A DNA stretch of 64,000 nt from Lumbricus rubellus (lineage: Eukaryota > Annelida > Clitellata > Crassiclitellata > Lumbricidae): NCBI GenBank assembly GCA_945859605.1, contig OX243825.1:31426726-31490725 (forward strand), written 5' to 3'. Shown here in pieces: positions 34,750 through 46,879 of this stretch (position 1 is its first letter; each line of letters opens with the position of its first letter). The notes beneath the pieces were generated by a model, which saw nothing but the letters and a program-made list of their open reading frames with translations, was not told the origin of the DNA and ran no database searches. Both the position numbers and the translations under genes were made by a program.

Positions 34750-36560
34750 TTAAAACAGTGTAGGAACATCGGTTATATATTGCTATCATTGCGCAGTAGG
34801 CTCGTAATCGCAATCGAAATCTCCAAATTTCAAAAGCGCTACTCGAAAGCCAAGTGCGGGGGCAGCAGCTTCTTTACGAGCGCTGCGTTGAGTCAAAGGG
34901 TTGTCCGTAAGAGAAGTCTAAGGTGGTCTAGGTCGAGTTACCATAGGATCAGAGTCGGGGAAAAGCTACTTTGAATGGAATTGGAGGGTGAAGGATCAGA
35001 ATGATGAGACAGGGTAAAAGTTATTGAAAAAGTAGTGTCTTTAGTTATGACTTATGAATGAAAGCCCGAGGTGTGCTGTATAATAGAGGATCCAGAGGAA
35101 GGTGATGGTGTGTGATTAGTAACGACTGTGATGTAACTGGAAACTATCGGAATTCATCAGGCAGATCAGTCCAAAGGCGTGGATATGGCTGGGATGGAGA
35201 ACTTGAGATAACTTGTGACCGGCGGTCGAGAGAGAGTAAGACAGGCCGATGATCTAACAGAACGGGTAGGGTGGATAGTGAACAACAGAAAAGAGTGTTA
35301 CGCCTACATGAAAAATTATATGAGCCACACAAGTTTCGATTGCATATAACATTATTGCAAATTCTGAACTGGATTACTTTCGATGATATTGGTTTGATAA
35401 TTATTATGGAATCGATTGGTGGAAATGAAACAATCTGCTTGCCCACCGAGTCATTTTATAAAATATCATTACTAACCTCCTCAAATCTATTTGCTCACTG
35501 AGTCATTTCTTTTAAATAAAATATCATCACTAACCTCGTCAAGCCTTTTCTCTCTGGGTCGCTGATACTGGGATCAATTCTGACAGGTTTCTTATGATGA
35601 GAGCGCTCAGTAAGTGGTCAAATTAAATGTCATACAATAGAAGCGATACGATACAATGATGTCCAGCGGACAAAAAAACAAGCAATCAGGCATTTTCGGT
35701 CTAAAGTTGAAGAGAACATTTACAGCAGGAAGAAAAATTAATGAAAGAATTCTACCATTATATTGCGGCAAACACTTTTATATCGATATCAATTTCTTCT
35801 CCGTCATGCGCTTGCTGACGATGAGGACAAGACGTCTCCAAGTTGCTCTGTCTCTGGTCTTATCCACAGCTCTTCGTATGTCCAAGCCCTTCATTTCTAG
35901 GTCCTCCATCACGTTCTTCATCTACATGTATGTCTCTTTGGTCTTCCTCTGCTTCTTTCCCTTTCCATATAGCACTGTCGCTGCATATATATCGATGTAG
36001 TCGAACGACAAAAATAATATTATCATAGTTACCGTGAAAGATCGATTCAATCTTACGGATCTTCTGCTGAAGTCAACAATATTATTCTTCACCAATATTC
36101 CACCACACAGAAGGCAAGCGGTATATATAGCGAAGTTTTGAGCGACGCAATTGCAGCTTTTTCTGGCGATTGATGTATTTTGAGGCGAATCATAAAAATT
36201 TAATATGACTTTAATCATAGAACCAATAAGTGATCGCAGCATCCAGACAATTAAATTTTCATAAAAGAGACATTAATATGCTCTCTTTTAAAACATCATC
36301 GCTCACTCCCCCATTGGACTCGTTCATATGGATCGTGCGCCTTCAGTGGCTGTTTTGCGGGAGAAGGAGGCGGGGATGGCGTCATCAGCACCAGACGCTT
36401 AAATGTTTCTTAATGTCTTTGCACGATAGCCATTCGTATCGATCGCACGCTTGCCTGAAGAGGATCGACAAGCAATGAGAATTTTTGTAGAGGTAAGTTT
36501 ACCCACAAGGCTAGGCGTTAGTAGCAACCTACGGATAGTGATAGTTATTATACGACTCTG
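34750..36560. repeat. 5' region of P1, paralogous to 52,540-54,560
   Basis: Colinear blocks include tttcgattgcat with gcaaattctgaa, the caatcaggcattttc block, and gaagttttgagcgacg. These probably include the non-coding first exon and promoter of P1, which I cannot place exactly. Part of 36,250-36,470 resembles 56,405-56,520. Confidence 0.6.
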
Positions 36561-36576
36561 ACCATTAGTCTCATCT

Positions 36577-36783
36577 TCAAGTATGAGCCGTTGCCCAGTC
36601 CAGTGCCAAATTCAAACACCGAGTTACTTTCATGAGAGTGGTTGTTGAAGGCAGACAAAACACTTTTTGATCTTGGAGAGCTGCATAGGCAGCTGGACTA
36701 GCAGCACAGATCATGTAAGACATGATTACAAGCAAGGAGGAATATACTCGCCTGAATTTACTCAATGAAAGTAACTTTAACAT
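36577..36783 (-). CDS. Possible small secreted ORF (weak)
   Basis: 68 codons starting at an ATG. A hydrophobic segment ends SPAAYAAL, which would suit signal-peptide cleavage, and then FCLPSTTTLMKVTRC. No homologue elsewhere in the window, no splice logic seen, and length alone is compatible with chance. Treat as a hypothesis. Confidence 0.15.
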   Translation of the reverse strand: MLKLLSLSKFRRVYSSLLVIMSYMICAASPAAYAALQDQKVFCLPSTTTLMKVTRCLNLALDWATAHT

Positions 36784-37043
36784 TATGCATTTGTTATGGT
36801 TTATAACTTTCGCTGTTCAATAATTATAAAGCTAGGCCTAATCTTTATGTGCTCATCATTGTACGTGGAATTCTGACTTTCAATCCATGACTTGACACGA
36901 GCCATCGGGTTAAGCAACTGTGACAAGCAATTATTCGAACAGTTTTGGCCAGTTCAGCATAGTACTGTGATGCTGGAACGACTTTGCTGTCCATTGTAAC
37001 ACTTACTGTAGGCCTAAAGCCAGCTTCTTCTAGTGATTTTCAA

Positions 37044-37407
37044 CCGGTGTAAAGGTGTCGAATTGCCCCCTCCCCGGATATTAGATTTGCATCAATCATC
37101 GCATTTATTGCACTAGAAAAATCAGAGAAATCGTCTCGCTTCTTGCTTTGGTCTGAAGATTTTTATCCATCATCCCACTTCGTTGTTTGGTTTACAATAT
37201 TTTAATCGGGAAAAAATAATAGCCTCGAAGCCATTTCTCCATGTAGCTTCAGCGGCCATTTAGTTTTTTAGCCACAGATGAAAATTATGATAACACAGCG
37301 GGATGATTTTTTCTGATATTTTTAGTGCTGTAAATGCGATGATTGATGCAAATTACAGTTTGCAGGGGGCAATGTTTAGGAGGGGTAATTTGAAACCTTT
37401 ACACCGG
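37044..37407. mobile_element. MITE with CCGGTGTAAAGGT ends
   Basis: Inverted repeats: ccggtgtaaaggt with attgccccct at the left pair with gggggcaat and acctttacaccgg at the right, and atttgcatcaatcatcgca with its complement further in. Target duplication not evident. Confidence 0.7.
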
Positions 37408-38445
37408 GGTAGACGTCGGCTTGGGGTTCCGCGTTAGTTTGATAGAAAATTTTATGGCGCCAACTGAATTCAAAAAGGTATTAGCAATTAATAGATTCTC
37501 TCAGAGCTTTCAGTCATTCTTGATTAATATACCATTATTACGTGAATGCATTGTTGTTTTATATAATTATGCTAATATTGTTTTGTATAATTATGTTAAT
37601 GTTATTTTGCATAATTATGTCGTTACAGCTTATTACTTCTTATTCGGAGGGCACAATGCATTATAATTATGGGCAATAGCAACGGAGTTAAGCTGCAGCT
37701 GATAGCATAATATGATGCCAATTAGACTTCTTAGAGCGCAATTTTTAAAACTTATTTGTCGTGACCTTGTTTCAGGAAGTTGCGTTTCCGCAACAACGGC
37801 AGGAAAGGTGAACTTTACCTATGCTTATAAAGGTGAATGTGACTGTGTGTGCATTAGGGTGGAGTGAAATTTTTCCCCCCCGAATTTGAAATTCCGTTAG
37901 CGATCAAAAGTTGCGTATGGTATCACAGAATTGCTACAAATATTTTGAAATTTTTATGTTGACGTCTTCTGCCCTCTACCGGACGATTTAAGGACAAAAT
38001 GGCTGCCAATTGCTTCAGATGACTAAAAGTAAAGCATTTTATGTGACAGAAACACGGTTTTAGGCTCTAAATTAAGATTATAGGGTTCAAGGAATGCAAT
38101 GGAATCAAAGATATATATGTAGCACTTCAAAAATCAAAATGGCGGACAAAATGGCGGCCAGAATCTTAAAATGGCAATTGATGAAGTCATGTATGCAATG
38201 GAATCATGATTTCAGGGTCTGAGTCAACATTTTCGAGGTCAACAAATATGATGAAGCCAATGTCATTCAGGTAGCACTGCACGAAAACCAAAATGGCGGA
38301 CAAAATGGCGTCCATATCCTGGAATTGGCTATTAGTGGAGTTCTGTATGTAATTATTTAGTATTGAAATCACGCTTTGTTTCATATGTTGGCATTATCTT
38401 TCTAGCTTCAAGTCTTGCGCGAACTAATCCATCTCTTGCATGCTG

Positions 38446-39250
38446 TCAAACAACCAGCAATGATGCCTCTGTAACTGTCTTGACAGACCTCTCGACTGCT
38501 TGAGTATGGCATGGAAACTTTTGAAAGCGAAGTAAATCAATCGCGGAGTCGTCGGCATTGTGGATCAACTGTTCCAGGTCGTCATCATTTATGTCCTTCG
38601 TTAGAGGTGGCTCTGTCACTTCACATGACTGCCAGTCAATTAATTCTGTATAGTCGGCTGCATGAAAGTTCAAACTTGGGGGGGGGGAATATGCGAATTC
38701 CTCTCTGAGGCTTCTTACTCGATCGCGCCTTCATTATTCTTCTGATTCCTAATTCTCGAATTGATTTCCTCTCATCCGTGATCATTGAAAGAAGTACATT
38801 TTCAGGATGAGCAAAGAAGGCGTTTCTCTGAATAACTGGATCAACTATTGACTTTAAATAATCAGGCAAGTATCGTGATTTGTTAGCAAGCATCCACAGA
38901 TGCTTCGCACCATCTTTGCAGGAGGGTTTGGACTTTACTGCAAACCAAACAGGGGCGTAAACTTTCAAAACGAACTCAGTAATTGTCGAGAGACAGTTGC
39001 TTGGCTCTTTCGTGGCAACGTATAGGCGTAGTATTCTGTTAGCCAGAGTCAACCAACGAGACATTACTAGTTTTCCAGGACTTCGATGCAACAGTGCCTC
39101 ATCGCATATACCACTAGATACAGCTTGAGACATGTCGTACAAGTATCTCTGGTCTGTACTGAGATCCTGCAGAACAGAGTCAGGTAGCACTTGTAAATCG
39201 CATTCAATTTGCTGGAATTTAACCATTGGCATGTTCTCACATCGTTGAAC
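38446..39250 (-). pseudogene. Inverted copy of the transposase 3' half
   Basis: Left-arm copy of the same C-terminal coding region, from VQRCENMPMVKF to VTEASLLVV, with a C10 run where the right arm has C11. It lacks the catalytic N-terminal part. Confidence 0.75.
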
Positions 39251-40551
39251 TCCGAAGAGAAAGAAAAAGACTGCGTGAAGATTTGCTTCAGGAATCCGCA
39301 AGCCATTCTTCGGATCTTCGCGATCTATACTTCGACGGCAGAAAAGACAAGACTCTACTGCAGGAAAATATTGGAGGTAAGTTACATCGCAGGACTGTTA
39401 TTGAAGAACACATAGTATTGAATGAAGAACCCGACTCGAACTATTTGGGACATATTGCTTCAGTGCGTGGCAGTGCTGAGTGTATAAAGCAGGTCATACT
39501 GGATTTCTTCGAAGAAAGAAAGATAAGCATGGAATTATTGGCTGTCATGGGATGCGATGGAACGGCTGTCAACACAGGACATAAGGGCGGTATTATCAGA
39601 TTGTTAGAAGTACATCTTAAGCGTCCACTCCACTGGTTCATATGCCTATTACATACCAACGAGCTACCGTTACGTCACCTCTTCGAGCAACTTGATGGCA
39701 GTACTACCGGACCACGAAGCTTTTCAGGCGAACTTGGAACACAAGTTCAACGATGTGAGAACATGCCAATGGTTAAATTCCAGCAAATTGAATGCGATTT
39801 ACAAGTGCTACCTGACTCTGTTCTGCAGGATCTCAGTACAGACCAGAGATACTTGTACGACATGTCTCAAGCTGTATCTAGTGGTATATGCGATGAGGCA
39901 CTGTTGCATCGAAGTCCTGGAAAACTAGTAATGTCTCGTTGGTTGACTCTGGCTAACAGAATACTACGCCTATACGTTGCCACGAAAGAGCCAAGCAACT
40001 GTCTCTCGACAATTACTGAGTTCGTTTTGAAAGTTTACGCCCCTGTTTGGTTTGCAGTAAAGTCCAAACCCTCCTGCAAAGATGGTGCGAAGCATCTGTG
40101 GATGCTTGCTAACAAATCACGATACTTGCCTGATTATTTAAAGTCAATAGTTGATCCAGTTATTCAGAGAAACGCCTTCTTTGCTCATCCTGAAAATGTA
40201 CTTCTTTCAATGATCACGGATGAGAGGAAATCAATTCGAGAATTAGGAATCAGAAGAATAATGAAGGCGCGATCGAGTAAGAAGCCTCAGAGAGGAATTC
40301 GCATATTCCCCCCCCCCCAAGTTTGAACTTTCATGCAGCCGACTATACAGAATTAATTGACTGGCAGTCATGTGAAGTGACAGAGCCACCTCTAACGAAG
40401 GACATAAATGATGACGACCTGGAACAGTTGATCCACAATGCCGACGACTCCGCGATTGATTTACTTCGCTTTCAAAAGTTTCCATGCCATACTCAAGCAG
40501 TCGAGAGGTCTGTCAAGACAGTTACAGAGGCATCATTGCTGGTTGTTTGAC
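39226..40551 (+). pseudogene. Transposase-like gene, 5'-truncated and frameshifted
   Basis: Reads about 365 residues: VMGCDGTAVNTGHKGGIIRL, then HWFICLLHTNELPLRHLFEQ, GSTTGPRSFSG, DLSTDQRYLYD, SRWLTLANRILRLYV, DPVIQRNAFFAHPEN. After a frame break in a C11 run (about 40,308-40,318) come NFHAADYTELIDW, TEPP and PCHTQAVERSVKTVTEAS. This recalls a widespread metazoan transposase-like family; the flanking 8-bp duplication suggests hAT. CDGT may supply a catalytic Asp. The first 25 bases come from the inverted arm, so the ATG is not original and the N-terminal DNA-binding part is missing. Both arms are out of frame at the C-run: 9 or 12 C would be needed. Confidence 0.7.
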
Positions 40552-41489
40552 AGCATGCAAGAGATGGATTAGTTCGCGCAAGACTTGAAGCTAGAAAGAT
40601 AATGCCAACATATGAAACAAAACGTGATTTCAATACTAAATAATTACATACAGAACTCCACTAATAGCCAATTCCAGGATATGGACGCCATTTTGTCCGC
40701 CATTTTGGTTTTCGTGCAGTGCTACCTGAATGACATTGGCTTCATCATATTTGTTGACCTCGAAAATGTTGACTCAGACCCTGAAATCATGATTCCATTG
40801 CATACATGACTTCATCAATTGCCATTTTAAGATTCTGGCCGCCATTTTGTCCGCCATTTTGATTTTTGAAGTGCTACATATATATCTTTGATTCCATTGC
40901 ATTCCTTGAACCCTATAATCTTAATTTATAGCCTAAAACCGTGTTTCTGTCACATAAAATGCTTTACTTTTAGTCATCTGAAGTAATTGGCAGCCATTTT
41001 GTCCTTAAATCGTCCGGTAGAGGGCAGACGACGTCAACATAAAAATTTCAAAATTTTTGTAGCATTTCTGTGATACCATACGCAACTTTTGATCACTAAC
41101 GGAATTTCAAATTCGAGAAAAATTTGTTTTTCACTCGGATTCACTCCACCCTAGTGTGCATGTGTGTTTTCCATACCGGTAATATACGCCCACAGTTTCG
41201 CATCTAGCCTCTCAGCCTGAAACCTTGTACCTGAACCGAGGGCCGCCAGGGCCATCCAGTCGAATGACTGGCTTTTAACCTCTCACTGCAAAGTTGGGGC
41301 GGCCGGAAAATAAGCATAGATTGCTTAACCTATAATACTGTACGGTGTGTTTCCATCAATCAAGTCGGACAATCACAAACAAAGAATTAATTTTAATCAT
41401 TGGTTTTAAACTATTTTGGACTCTTCTGAACAAACAGAATCTGCTGAGCACGAGACCAACGACTTGTTTGATTTATTCTTCTTTTCATT

Positions 41490-41560
41490 CGTTCGTTTCG
41501 AACCATGGGCGCCCGCAGAAACTTCTGCACCGAAGGGGGCAAAATAATAACGTGGGCAGC
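41490..41560 (+). mobile_element. CATGGGCGCCC element fragment
   Basis: aaccatgggcgcccgcagaa then cgaagggggcaaaa resembles the end of the element at 10,864. Confidence 0.4.
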
Positions 41561-41776
41561 AGTTGTTGTGGTGATGGCAAAGACCAATGACAGTCATGAT
41601 GATAAAGCCTCCGTCATATGGCTGACAACAGGAACCGCCCAAGCTTAGTACTGAATATAAATGGACGCATTCCAACTCGGTTTTCTCAACGTTGTTCTCT
41701 ATCCTGGCATCGGCCTGGCACCGACTGCTAGGGTCTGCAAGCAGAATAGTTACACACCAATTATCGAATAACGACG

Positions 41777-41792
41777 ATGATGATGATGACAA

Positions 41793-41826
<34 letters not shown>

Positions 41827-41942
41827 GGTGTTGGGTGTGGTCGTGGTGATGGTGGTGGTGGTGTTGGGTGTGGTGGTGGTGGTGGTGGTGATGATGATCA
41901 TGATGATGATTATGGTGGTGGTGGTGGTGGTGGTGGTTGTGG

Positions 41943-41985
<43 letters not shown>

Positions 41986-42041
41986 TGTGGTGGTGGTGGT
42001 GGTGATGATGATGATGACGATGATGATGATGATGATGACGA
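41777..42041. repeat. (GAT)n/(GGT)n microsatellite
   Basis: Mixed GAT and GGT trinucleotides, split from 43,091-43,551 by a foldback insertion. Confidence 0.95.
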
Positions 42042-43090
42042 GGCACCCCGTCATAATAGCCCGGTCAAAACAGCCCCGTCAAAACAGCCCCGTCATAATC
42101 GCCCAACGACAAAACAGCCCCGTCAAAATCGCCCAGCGACAAAACAGCCCCGTCAAAATAGCCCCGTCAGAACAGCCCGGGGCTATTTTGTCGGGGACCG
42201 ACAAAGTCGCGGAGTAACACGATTTTCGTGAAAAAATAGACCGACGAAATTAACGTCTTTTAAGGAAGCAGTGCTTTCGCCGAATTGATGAAAATAATGT
42301 TTGTAGCCTAAAGTTTAAGATGACTTCCGGAAATGGTCGCGTTAGTAAACGAACTTCGCGTTTTATCATAGGCTACATCCAGCTTCTATTTAAAATCGTC
42401 AATCCAGCCTGTATTTCAGATCTATAAAACTTTCATCCAGCTTCGATTTCTCAAGCGTTTGATCATCCATCCAGCTTCTATTTGAAATAAAAATACCTTC
42501 ATCCCACTTCCATTTCTCAAGCGTTTTATCATGCATCCAGCTTCTATTTAAGATCTATAAATTCTTCATCCAGCTTCGATTTCTCAAGCGTTTGATCATC
42601 CGTCCAGTTGCTATTTAAAATATAAATACCTTCTTCCCGCTTCCATTTCTTTAGCGTTTTATCATTCATCCAGCTTCTGTTTAAGATCTATAAAACCTTC
42701 ATCCAGCTCCGATTAATAATTAGATCCTTTAAAAAAAATTGATCCAGATAAAACGCTTCAGAAAATTTAATGGTAGCTGGATGAAGGTTTTATAGATCTT
42801 AGATAGAAGGTTGATGAATGATAAAAAGCTCAAGAAATGGAAGATGGATGAATGTTTTTTATATATCTGAAATAGTTGTCCGTGTCGTCTATGACTGGAC
42901 TGTTTTCGCGGAACTGTTTACACGGGCTGTTTTAACGGGGCTATTTTGACGGGGCTATTTTGTCGGGAACTGAATTTTTCTGGGCTGTTTTGTCCTTGGG
43001 CGATTATGACGGGGCTATTTTGTCGCTGGGCGATTATGACGGGGCTGTTTTGACGGGGCTGTTTTGACGGGGCTATTATGACGGGTCACC
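42042..43090. mobile_element. Foldback element type B
   Basis: 1,049 bp. Left arm GGCACCCCGTCATAATAGCC then tandem 14-mers (CCCCGTCAAAAYAG); right arm is the inverse, ending GGCTATTATGACGGGTCACC. The interior (42,370-42,870) is made of CATCCAGCTTCTATTT modules, the same as in type A, in both orientations. Flanks tgatgacga on both sides (9 bp), although this lies within GAT repeat. Non-coding. Confidence 0.85.
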
Positions 43091-43553
<463 letters not shown>

Positions 43554-44019
43554 GTCACCGACAAATGGCTGACATCAGGAACCGAAGATGATGATGATGA
43601 TAATAATGATGATGATGTTGGTTGTGGTGGTGACCACAAGATCAGTTGCGTGCAATTAAATTATTCACGTCATAGTTCTGAGACAAGCAAGATTGTTTAA
43701 TCGGGAATGTGTCTATTCAGCTGGTGGTTACTTAATTCTATTGATGCATCGCTTCATGATAGACTGCCTATGATTAAAAAGTTTTTAGGAAGGATTTCAC
43801 TTAGCCTATAATTATAGTTTTGTGTAAGCTTTCATACTTTGAGTAACAGTTTGTCCATGAATCTCTCAAATCTATAATTTTTACAACCAACCCCGTCTCT
43901 CTTACTATTATATAATACGAAACACCTAACGTACTTGGCTGAACATAAATGTAAAGCGTTGGGTTCAAGTCTTGAAAATTTACAGTTTTCAAGATTTGAA
44001 CACAGCGCATAACATACAG

Positions 44020-44330
44020 GAAGACTGGCAATGAGCCTAGCAGCAGGTAGGCTAGTTTGATTAAGACGTAATTATGCGAATCAAGGTATGACAAATAGCA
44101 AGACTGATAATTATGTTGAATGCTTCATTTATTTGTTTTATTTTTAAATGCTGCAATTCAATACTAATATGTAGCTTATAAACTTAATTTCTTTTTCATC
44201 ATGAAAACGATTTTAGAGTTTTTCTGAATATCAAATTTGAAATATGTTGACATCTAGTTTCTGGCGAATGCGTCGACCATGATTCTTCCTGAAACAAACC
44301 AACGGAAACATTTTCGTATAATTATGAAGT
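44020..44330. repeat. Segment paralogous to 63,285-63,580
   Basis: Shared order of gtttgattaagac, gaatgcttcatttatt, gattttagagtttt and gtttctggcgaatgc. Same orientation, visibly diverged. 43,640-44,020 shows nothing further. Confidence 0.65.
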
Positions 44331-44582
44331 TGATCGATAGGCCTAATTTTCATTTAGCATTCATTTAAAATTTACTGGTCTGATTTTATCGCTAATTTTA
44401 TTGTGTAAGGTTTTGCTTTGTTTAACCATTTCATGTTTCTGTTTTTCGTGAGGGTGACTTGCAATTGATTTAATCTATTTTAAACAAAAATATTCACACA
44501 TGTTTTCTCAATCAGAGTCCGTGACCCTGATGTTATCCGTGACCCTGATGATTTAATCCGTTTCATAAAAAATATTTCACAA

Positions 44583-45310
44583 ATGTCTTCTAAACCAGAG
44601 TCCGTGACCCTGATGTTACTCTGGACCAAGAGCTCACCGTTTGCTCCACACATTCACTCACTCAGCCGTGTCTGTTATTATCAACTGCGTCAACTACGCA
44701 CTGTTACAGTTGCTCGCTCGCTAACTCCTACTGCTGCTGCAATTCTTGTCCATTCATTTGTTACCACCAGACTTGACCACTGCTGCTCTTTCTATGCTGG
44801 CGTGCCAATTACCAGTCTGAGTTGCATTGATCGGGTCCTCCGTTTGCAGCCCGCCTTATTGGTTGCACATCCAAATTCAGTCACATCTCCAGCTATAGGC
44901 CCTATGCATGACGTTCTCCACTGGCTCTCACTCAAACAGCAAATTGAGTAAAGGATATCTACTCTAGTCTGGCGCTGCATGCTAGGCCTTGCTCCTGCCT
45001 ACCTTTACAAAGTCGGTTACAGTAGCCCTACTCTTAGTTCTCAGAATTTCCGCTCCCTTTGTTAAACTGAACAAAGTCTGCTCTCAGTTCCGTTTGCTCG
45101 TACTTCCACTATGCAGAACCGTGCTTTCTCGATGGTAGAACCCTCAACCTGAAAAGGTCTTCCTCTGACCATCCGCTCTCCTTGTAAAAAAACCCTTATA
45201 TGAAGACTTTCCTCTCTAATCTTAAGACAGTTTATTTGGCCGTACTGAGGTCGGGAGCGCCTCTGAGTTGCGCTTGAATAGGCGCTAAATGAGCGCATAT
45301 AATGGATGAA
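44583..45310 (+). pseudogene. LINE 3' end (CR1/L2-like) with the SINE-type tail
   Basis: The first frame gives LTPTAAAILVHSFVTTRLDH, CCSFYAGVPITSLSCIDRVL and LHWLSLKQQIE, the post-RT region of CR1/L2-type elements (TRLDYCNSLL and LHWLPVrqRI motifs). After a stop it continues with GLAPAYLYK. The 3' end, tcgggagcgcctctgagttg and cgcttgaataggcgct, precedes a (GAAT)n run. Endonuclease and catalytic RT motifs are absent. This shares its tail with the local SINEs, implying that the SINEs use this LINE's machinery. Confidence 0.8.
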
Positions 45311-45404
45311 TGAATGAATTGCTTTTAGGATTGAAAGGAACCGCTTATACAGTTGACGATTCGTGAATGAGGACATTTTTATACAGTGAATACATTTAGA
45401 TAAT

Positions 45405-45500
45405 TTCCTATGCTCATCTCTAAGTTGGATAATTATACAACAATCAATAAACTGTTCTCTTCGTAGTATTACATGCAGAGTGTCGTATGTCGAGGGAGTA
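45405..45500. repeat. Segment paralogous to 31,334-31,460
   Basis: caacaatcaataaactg and ttcgtagtattac shared. Confidence 0.45.
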
Positions 45501-45915
45501 TAAAGTTTTTCTGTTAAAATATCATTATATCCACGAACAATGAAACGAATTCACTCGGTAATAATTATGTTGGCCTAAGCTTATTGCTTTGTTTTATCAT
45601 TTCATGTTTTTTTTGTTTTCGTGAGGGTGACTTGCCATTGATTTAAATCCATTCTATACAACATTTTCACAAAATTAATGTCTAAAAAACATAATTTTAA
45701 ACGTTGATGTTTTAAAATGAATTGCCCACTTCTCGCTTGCACGACTGTTAGTTTATGATGTTGATATTTTAGTGTTATGTCATTTAGTGGCTTAAATTTA
45801 TTTCTCCCGTAAAATGATTACCAAAATTCTGCCTCGATTATATCTGAATTCTTATTATATGGAGACACTCGAAGGTAATTCTACGGCGACGATAAAAACA
45901 CACATGCATATATGC

Positions 45916-45947
<32 letters not shown>

Positions 45948-46019
45948 AGCCTATATATATGTATATATAAAATATACAATTTTCCATGCTTACTAGGGTG
46001 TCCCAGGATTGCACATATC

Positions 46020-46345
46020 ATAGGAATAAAGCAATATTATTGTTGACACTTTGGATGCAGCCTCACCAAAAATGTCATTTTTGTCCCATATTTACACCTG
46101 TCACAGTTTATGACTTGTTAAAAAAAATTTAGGTTTCCTCCAAAGTTCATTATAATGTGTGTAATTTGTCACAAATTTACGTAAAACGTCTCTGATTTTG
46201 AAAACTTCTGAGGTGAACACTTTGATCCCATGCATGCACTGCATGTTTGCATATTGCTTAATTTAATTTATTTGCTCTGTTATTCTGATATCTGCAGAAA
46301 CAAGCTACCTTGTTGTAAATATTATTATTATGTGAATGAGATTTT
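46020..46345. repeat. Inverted paralogue of 56,830-57,060
   Basis: cagaaacaagctaccttgtt and neighbouring blocks down to gacttgttaaaaaaa are found inverted at 56,830-57,060. Probably two copies of one dispersed repeat; no coding. Confidence 0.7.
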
Positions 46346-46439
46346 CAAGCATAAAGATGATAGTTTACAGAATAAAAATGCAGATCTGTCGTTTCGGATT
46401 TATTCTCCTGTTGGTGCAAGTACTAGACTGTTTGGTGAG

Positions 46440-46800
46440 CCAAAGTTGGTCTCTGGATGAGGAAAACCATCAACGGCAACAGCTTGGACCATTTGTAGTC
46501 GTAGCATTGTGATGCATTTGTCACTGGCATTTGCTTTGACACAATGGTCTGGATTAACTGTATTCAGATGGAGCTTTGCATCCTCCTTGAAATGCCATCA
46601 GCTCTGAGCTGCAGTAGCTGTAGATCCCTTGATGGCATCACATAGATCTTTGAAGTCATGTTGACTGATACATTTTTAGTGTCCTTGGTAAAGTTTATCC
46701 GTCAACTGGGTCTATGCTTCTACATGTATGATTCTGCTCTTCAAGCGATTTAGAGATAAATGGTTCTCTTCATCCAGCCCTGATGACCTTAGTCCCTCAA
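46440..46800. other. Unassigned region
   Basis: GC content is higher than in the surroundings, but I see no continuous frame or recognised motif on either strand. Confidence 0.3.
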
Positions 46801-46879
46801 CAGCTAAATCCTCAATAGGCCTACATGCTGTAGCTACCCCTGAGCAGTACAATAAATGCTTTATTATCTACTGGATTAG

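Larger units (their letters stand above)
37855..41153. mobile_element. Palindromic hAT-like element
   Basis: Arms 37,855-39,250 and 39,745-41,153 are near-identical inverted copies around a 494-bp spacer. Ends are TAGGGTGGAGTGAAA and the complement, with 8-bp flanks gtgtgcat (37847-37854, 41154-41161), the hAT hallmark. Both ends derive from the same 3' half of the element; the original 5' half is absent. Homopolymer length differs between arms (10 against 11). Confidence 0.85.
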
